This document shows, in pieces, positions 15,567 through 19,538 of a stretch of 19,538 nt of DNA. The stretch is from an uncultured Micrococcaceae bacterium. Lineage in GTDB: Bacteria > Actinomycetota > Actinomycetes > Actinomycetales > Micrococcaceae. The notes beneath the pieces were generated by a model. That model made no database searches. It had not been told where the DNA came from and saw only the letters and a program-made list of their open reading frames with translations. The translations under genes and the position numbers were made by a program. The DNA is taken from NCBI GenBank assembly GCA_937896705.1, contig CALBOC010000012.1, positions 1 through 19,538 of the forward strand, read 5' to 3'. Numbering within the stretch: position 1 is the first letter of the stretch; every line of letters begins with the position of its first letter.

Positions 15567-16325
15567 CTATGGGCTCATCAATGTGCTGACCTCGGTGCCA
15601 ATCACCACTAGTCCCATGACAAAGACGAACCATCCGAAACCTTTCTGTAGGCCATCTGGCGAAATTCGTGACACCAGTCGTGCCCCGAAGAGGGAGCCTA
15701 AAATGGCAATCGCTGTGAAGGTGAGCGTCACCGGCCAGTTAATGCTGACCGCTAGGATGTGACCCCCCAATGCAGCGGTATTTTTCATCACGATCGCAAA
15801 TAGCGACGTTCCGATGGCCAGGTGGATGGGCAAGCCACCGAAGAGTACCAAGGCGGGAACGATGAGAAATCCGCCGCCGGCACCTACCAGGCCCGTGACA
15901 GCACCTACCACGGCCCCAAGAAGTGCTGAAACCCAGAGTCGCGGAACCGGTGCTTCTTGCTTCGCCTGCTGCTTCTTTCCTCCGATCATGGTGACGGAGG
16001 TCGAGAGCATGATCATGGCAAAGATGAGCATCAACACATACCCGGGTAAGAACTGGGCACTCCATCCCCCAACGAAGGCCCCGGCCATCGAAGCAAGTCC
16101 GAAGGGTAATCCCACTTTGAACGAGACCCGTTTGTGTCGCCAATGCGAGATCAGACCAACCAGTGAGGTCAGACCCACAACGACAAGCGAGGCGGCGATG
16201 GCCTCCTGAGCATCCATGCCCATCACATAATTGAGGATGGGCACCGTCAGGATAGAACCACCGCCACCGAGAAGCCCAAGTGACAGTCCAACCAGTAGCG
16301 CTAGGACGTATCCAAGGATAACCAT
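15567..16325 (-). CDS. TauE/SafE family (TSUP) sulfite/organosulfur exporter
   Basis: This 252-residue membrane protein has the TSUP duplicated architecture: two halves each starting with a glycine-rich helix, GLSLGLLGGGGSILTVPIL near the N-terminus and GAVTGLVGAGGGFLIVPAL near residue 140, and roughly eight hydrophobic segments. Members move sulfite, thiosulfate or related oxyanions across the cytoplasmic membrane. The ATG at 16325 lies three bases after the stop of the persulfide dioxygenase gene. AAGGAG is too distant, so translation is probably coupled. It is the last gene of a three-gene operon; a TSUP gene also occurs in the staphylococcal cst operon. Export of sulfite or thiosulfate made by the upstream enzyme is the likely role; direction and substrate are inferred. 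Confidence 0.9.
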   Translation of the reverse strand: MVILGYVLALLVGLSLGLLGGGGSILTVPILNYVMGMDAQEAIAASLVVVGLTSLVGLISHWRHKRVSFKVGLPFGLASMAGAFVGGWSAQFLPGYVLMLIFAMIMLSTSVTMIGGKKQQAKQEAPVPRLWVSALLGAVVGAVTGLVGAGGGFLIVPALVLFGGLPIHLAIGTSLFAIVMKNTAALGGHILAVSINWPVTLTFTAIAILGSLFGARLVSRISPDGLQKGFGWFVFVMGLVVIGTEVSTLMSP

Positions 16326-16328
16326 CGG

Positions 16329-17750
16329 TTAGTGTGCTTGCTCCTTGGCTGGTACCTTACCGGGCTGGTTTACCCAAGTGTTATAGCCGCCGATGACTTC
16401 CACGACATGATATCCGTAGTGCCGTAGCGCTGAAGCCCCCACCGCACTGCGACGCCCGGAGGCACAGTAGGAAATGATGGTACCGTCTTGCGGTAGTCGA
16501 TCTCGATCCCACACGACACGACTCGCTGCAATCTGAGTTGCTTCGGGGATAAATCCATCAGTGTATTCGCTGATGTTTCGCACATCGAGCAAGACATCAG
16601 GATTGGCAACGTCTAGTTCTTCTAATGTGATGGTTGGAACAGGTTCGCCGAGAAGGGGGTCGAGGGTGGGGAGGAAGCCAGTAAGTACATCGACTCCAAC
16701 CCGAATAAAGTGGTCACGATACTGTGCTGCCTCGTCTGCGTCCGCTGCCAGAACGATGAGGTCACGATGTTCTTCTTCGGGGTTATAGACCCACGCGATG
16801 TGGGTGGCGGCCTTTCCAGAATCTGGGATAGATAATGCGCCTGGCACTGCAGCGGTGTAACGGGCGTCATGGCTACGTGTGTCCACGAGAATCTTTTCCT
16901 CGCGTTCGAACAGCGGCCGCAGTTCCTCAGGAGTGTACTCGGCGAGTTCTGGGAGTTCACCCAGCACAGCCGGGCCCTGGCGATTCTGTATTTTCATGCG
17001 GGTAAAGTATGCATGAGCTTCAGGCTGTGCATCGAGTAACTCCGCAACAAAGCCATCGATATCGTCATTTTCGAGGTATTTTGCCCACCAGGAGAAGTTT
17101 CGTTCATAGCCTACTGTGGTGGTTGGGACCGCGCCCAGCGCCTTGCCACAGGCAGAGCCGGCTCCATGGGCCGGCAGAACTTGCACATAGTCTTGCAGCG
17201 TAAGGAAGTGGTCACGCAGGGAGGTAAAGAGTTGACGTGCTCCCTCGAAGCGAGTGTCTATTCCTCCGGCAGCTGCGTCCAAGAGGTCTGGCCGTCCTAG
17301 GTCTCCCACAAAGACGAAGTCTCCGCTGAGCATGAATCCTGGTTCTGTGGTTTGGGCACCGTCGGTGACTAAGAACGCAAGGTGTTCGGGTGTGTGCCCA
17401 GGCGTGTGAACTGCTTCAACCGTGATGTTACCCAGGGGGATCTGGTGGCCGTGTTTCATCTTCACGGCACCATCGAAGCCGCTACCATAAATCCAGTCTG
17501 GACCGCCCTCGTCAGAGACATAGACCTGGGCCCCGGTGGCATGTGCCAACTCGAGCGTCCCTGATAGGTAGTCAGCGTGAATGTGCGTTTCGGCCACCGC
17601 CACGATCTTCATACCATGCTGCTGCGCGAGATCGAGATACACCTGAATATCTCGGCGCGGGTCCACAACAATGGCGGTGTTTTCAGCCTGGCAACCGATG
17701 AGGTAGCTGCCTTGGGCGAGATCGGGATCGTAAATATGTTCGAGTAGCAT
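16329..17750 (-). CDS. Persulfide dioxygenase-rhodanese fusion (CstB-like)
   Basis: This 473-residue protein fuses three parts. The MBL domain (1 to about 230) has ETHIHADY (54-61), HTPGHT (115-120), Asp144 and PAHGAGS with His195, the mononuclear iron set of ETHE1-type persulfide dioxygenases. A first rhodanese domain (about 283-370) lacks a catalytic cysteine, its loop reading LAADADEA. A second (about 375-470) has the active loop CASGRR at 429-434. This matches the layout of staphylococcal CstB, which oxidises low-molecular-weight persulfide and yields thiosulfate. The frame is open back to 18062, but AGGAG seven bases before the ATG at 17750 and an intact upstream gene fix the start. It is the middle gene of the operon. 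Mycothiol or CoA persulfide is a likely substrate, by inference. Confidence 0.92.
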   Translation of the reverse strand: MLLEHIYDPDLAQGSYLIGCQAENTAIVVDPRRDIQVYLDLAQQHGMKIVAVAETHIHADYLSGTLELAHATGAQVYVSDEGGPDWIYGSGFDGAVKMKHGHQIPLGNITVEAVHTPGHTPEHLAFLVTDGAQTTEPGFMLSGDFVFVGDLGRPDLLDAAAGGIDTRFEGARQLFTSLRDHFLTLQDYVQVLPAHGAGSACGKALGAVPTTTVGYERNFSWWAKYLENDDIDGFVAELLDAQPEAHAYFTRMKIQNRQGPAVLGELPELAEYTPEELRPLFEREEKILVDTRSHDARYTAAVPGALSIPDSGKAATHIAWVYNPEEEHRDLIVLAADADEAAQYRDHFIRVGVDVLTGFLPTLDPLLGEPVPTITLEELDVANPDVLLDVRNISEYTDGFIPEATQIAASRVVWDRDRLPQDGTIISYCASGRRSAVGASALRHYGYHVVEVIGGYNTWVNQPGKVPAKEQAH

Positions 17751-17772
17751 CCGGTTCTCCTGGTGTATCGTC

Positions 17773-17958
17773 TTAGCGGCTAAACAACCGTGCCAGGAAG
17801 CCTGGCTTCTGGGCTTTGGCGGTATCGATTTCTTGCGGCGAATGGTTTCCGTCACACCATTGCGAAGCAGCGACCGTAGCTTTGACGGTGTCAACATGCT
17901 GACCGCAGCCAGCCCAAGTGGTTTTTTCACAGACTTCACATTGCACTGCTCGACACAT
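17773..17958 (-). CDS. Small five-cysteine protein of unknown function
   Basis: A 61-residue protein starts with Met-Cys and carries Cys2, Cys7, Cys10, Cys18 and Cys35 together with His21. The core is CRAVQCEVC followed by KTTWAGCGQH. A basic, partly hydrophobic tail (PGFLARLFSR) ends it. Cysteine spacing resembles a small zinc ribbon, and I recall similar short proteins in actinobacteria, but I cannot name a characterised family. AAGGAG nine bases before the ATG at 17958 is a good ribosome binding site. It is the first gene of the operon, 22 bases ahead of the persulfide dioxygenase gene, and faces the CsoR-family regulator. Metal binding or carriage of sulfane sulfur are both plausible; neither is shown. 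Confidence 0.8.
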   Translation of the reverse strand: MCRAVQCEVCEKTTWAGCGQHVDTVKATVAASQWCDGNHSPQEIDTAKAQKPGFLARLFSR

Positions 17959-17996
17959 TGAGACTTGCTCCTTTGTTTATTACTTCCCAAGACCTG

Positions 17997-18002
17997 AATA
18001 TA
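17997..18002 (-). promoter_or_regulatory. -10 box of the Cys protein-dioxygenase-TauE operon
   Basis: TATATT on the minus strand (18002-17997) lies 39 bases before the start codon at 17958 and overlaps the edge of the first palindrome, so a bound regulator would block it. No good -35 is visible. Confidence 0.5.
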
Positions 18003-18015
18003 CCCCGGGGGGTAT
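18000..18015. promoter_or_regulatory. Palindromic operator 1 (CsoR/CstR type)
   Basis: ATACCCC and GGGGTAT flank a GG centre in a 16-bp palindrome. The C-tract/G-tract framed by AT pairs is the form used by CsoR-family repressors. It overlaps the minus-strand -10 box. Confidence 0.8.
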
Positions 18016-18022
18016 TGAAAGA

Positions 18023-18038
18023 ATACCCCATGGGGTAT
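18023..18038. promoter_or_regulatory. Palindromic operator 2 (CsoR/CstR type)
   Basis: The same half-sites as operator 1, ATACCCC and GGGGTAT, flank an AT centre. Centre-to-centre distance from operator 1 is 23 bp, about two helical turns, so two tetramers could sit on one face. It overlaps the plus-strand TATAAT. Confidence 0.8.
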
Positions 18039-18041
18039 AAT
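18036..18041 (+). promoter_or_regulatory. -10 box of the CsoR-family regulator gene
   Basis: A consensus TATAAT shares three bases with operator 2. Upstream candidates are TTGAAA (18015-18020, spacer 15) or TATTGA (18013-18018, spacer 17). The overlap implies autoregulation. Confidence 0.65.
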
Positions 18042-18074
18042 TATTGCAAGAAGCACTCGCATTAGGAGCGTGTA

Positions 18075-18353
18075 ATGATGCCCTCTACGGGATTAGAAAG
18101 CGATCCAGTCGCAAAGAAGAAGATCATCAATCGATTACGTCGGGCGCACGGCCAACTCGCTGCCGTCATTGATGCGGTGGATGAGGACGAGCACTGCGAA
18201 AAGATTGTGCACCAATTATCTGCTGTATCCAAGGCGGTCGATCGAGCAGGATTTCTAGTCATCTCATCGGCTTTACAAGAGTGCCTAACGGATGACGAGT
18301 TTCAACAAGAAGAACTTGACAAGCTAGAGAAGTTATTCACCTCATTCGCCTGA
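18075..18353 (+). CDS. cstR: CsoR-family regulator, CstR-like persulfide sensor
   Basis: This 92-residue all-helical protein belongs to the CsoR/RcnR/CstR repressor family (KKIINRLRRAHGQLAAVIDAV at the N-terminus). Cys41 and Cys70 are 29 residues apart, as in both copper-sensing CsoR and persulfide-sensing CstR. True CsoR has a copper-ligand histidine four residues before the second cysteine; here that position is Ala66 (SALQEC), so copper sensing is unlikely and disulfide or polysulfide formation between the cysteines fits. AGGAG at 18064-18068 serves the ATG-ATG pair at 18075/18078. It is divergent from the persulfide dioxygenase operon, with two palindromes between, so it probably represses both directions until sulfane sulfur accumulates. 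The CstR assignment is inference from residues and context. Confidence 0.85.
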   Translation: MMPSTGLESDPVAKKKIINRLRRAHGQLAAVIDAVDEDEHCEKIVHQLSAVSKAVDRAGFLVISSALQECLTDDEFQQEELDKLEKLFTSFA

Positions 18354-18372
18354 GTTGTACTCTCGCGATGAA

Positions 18373-18404
18373 GTATGGGCAGGATTCAGGTCTCATGCCC
18401 CCAT
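18373..18404 (+). terminator. Weak hairpin after the regulator gene
   Basis: TATGGGCA (18373-18380) can pair with TGCCCCCATA (18395-18404) with a two-base bulge, followed by TCTGTCTT. It is the only terminator candidate on the plus strand between 18354 and the nrdF terminator; the rest of that gap shows no gene. Confidence 0.3.
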
Positions 18405-18468
18405 ATCTGTCTTAACCAGGGCATCCTTATGACACAGCGTTCGTGCGCGGTTTCGTTGTCAGAACAGC

Positions 18469-18509
18469 AAAACGCCTCGGCCCCGCATTAGTTTGCGGGA
18501 CCGAGGCGT
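18469..18509 (-). terminator. Intrinsic terminator after nrdF
   Basis: On the minus strand a 16-bp stem with one mismatch (18509-18494 against 18487-18472) and a six-base loop is followed by a TTTT run (18472-18469). It lies about 30 bases after the nrdF stop. Confidence 0.88.
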
Positions 18510-18537
18510 GATGCAGAAGAGGCGGATTAGTTGGTTA

Positions 18538-19530
<993 letters not shown>

Positions 19531-19538
19531 CTACGAGA

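Noticed and set aside
17751..18062. 104-codon N-terminal extension of the persulfide dioxygenase frame
   Set aside because: It covers the intact small Cys protein gene, both palindromes and the promoters, and AGGAG marks the ATG at 17750.
18075..18353. Copper sensor CsoR
   Set aside because: The copper-ligand histidine is replaced by Ala66 and no copper exporter or chaperone gene is nearby.

Overview
The window looks like a chromosomal segment of an actinobacterium, most likely of the Micrococcaceae/Micrococcales type with moderate GC. Reasons: a mycothiol-dependent formaldehyde dehydrogenase, a DnaE2/DUF6504 pair, actinobacterial neighbour pairs (sseA-sufE, thrS-HIT, mscR-MBL) and several start codons that look leaderless. 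Genus cannot be fixed from the sequence alone. No tRNA, rRNA, insertion sequence, phage gene or CRISPR array was seen.

Layout. (1) 39-1972, plus strand: thiosulfate sulfurtransferase SseA, a strong terminator, then SufE overlapping a YbaK-type Cys-tRNA deacylase. (2) 1976-9637, minus strand: a GPP34 (GOLPH3-like) protein; thrS followed by an Ap4A-phosphorylase-like HIT protein; a small lipoprotein reading frame broken by one in-frame TGA; dnaE2 with its DUF6504 partner. (3) 9761-11818 plus: a cytosolic S9 prolyl-oligopeptidase-family peptidase, convergent with an SRAP/YedK abasic-site protein (11827-12618 minus). (4) 12795-14522 plus: S-(hydroxymethyl)mycothiol dehydrogenase and a metallo-beta-lactamase hydrolase, closed by a terminator. 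(5) 14657-15496 minus: an acyl-CoA thioesterase-like protein. (6) 15567-18353: a divergent sulfur-stress locus, with a five-cysteine small protein, a persulfide dioxygenase-rhodanese fusion and a TauE/SafE exporter on the minus strand, and a CsoR-family regulator on the plus strand, around two near-identical GC-rich palindromes. (7) 18538-19518 minus: NrdF of class Ib ribonucleotide reductase.

How the genes work together. The clearest system is region 6, which resembles the staphylococcal cst operon. The regulator lacks the copper-binding histidine of true CsoR but keeps both cysteines, so it probably senses persulfide. The dioxygenase-rhodanese would convert low-molecular-weight persulfides to sulfite and thiosulfate, and TauE would export an oxyanion product. 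The 61-residue Cys protein at the head of that operon has no assigned function and is the most attractive unknown. SseA and SufE add further sulfur-transfer chemistry. A second theme is DNA damage: DnaE2, DUF6504 and SRAP lie close together, but no ImuA'/ImuB gene is present beside dnaE2. A third is mycothiol-based formaldehyde removal. The thrS leader carries a hairpin plus T-run directly before the ribosome binding site, which suggests attenuation.
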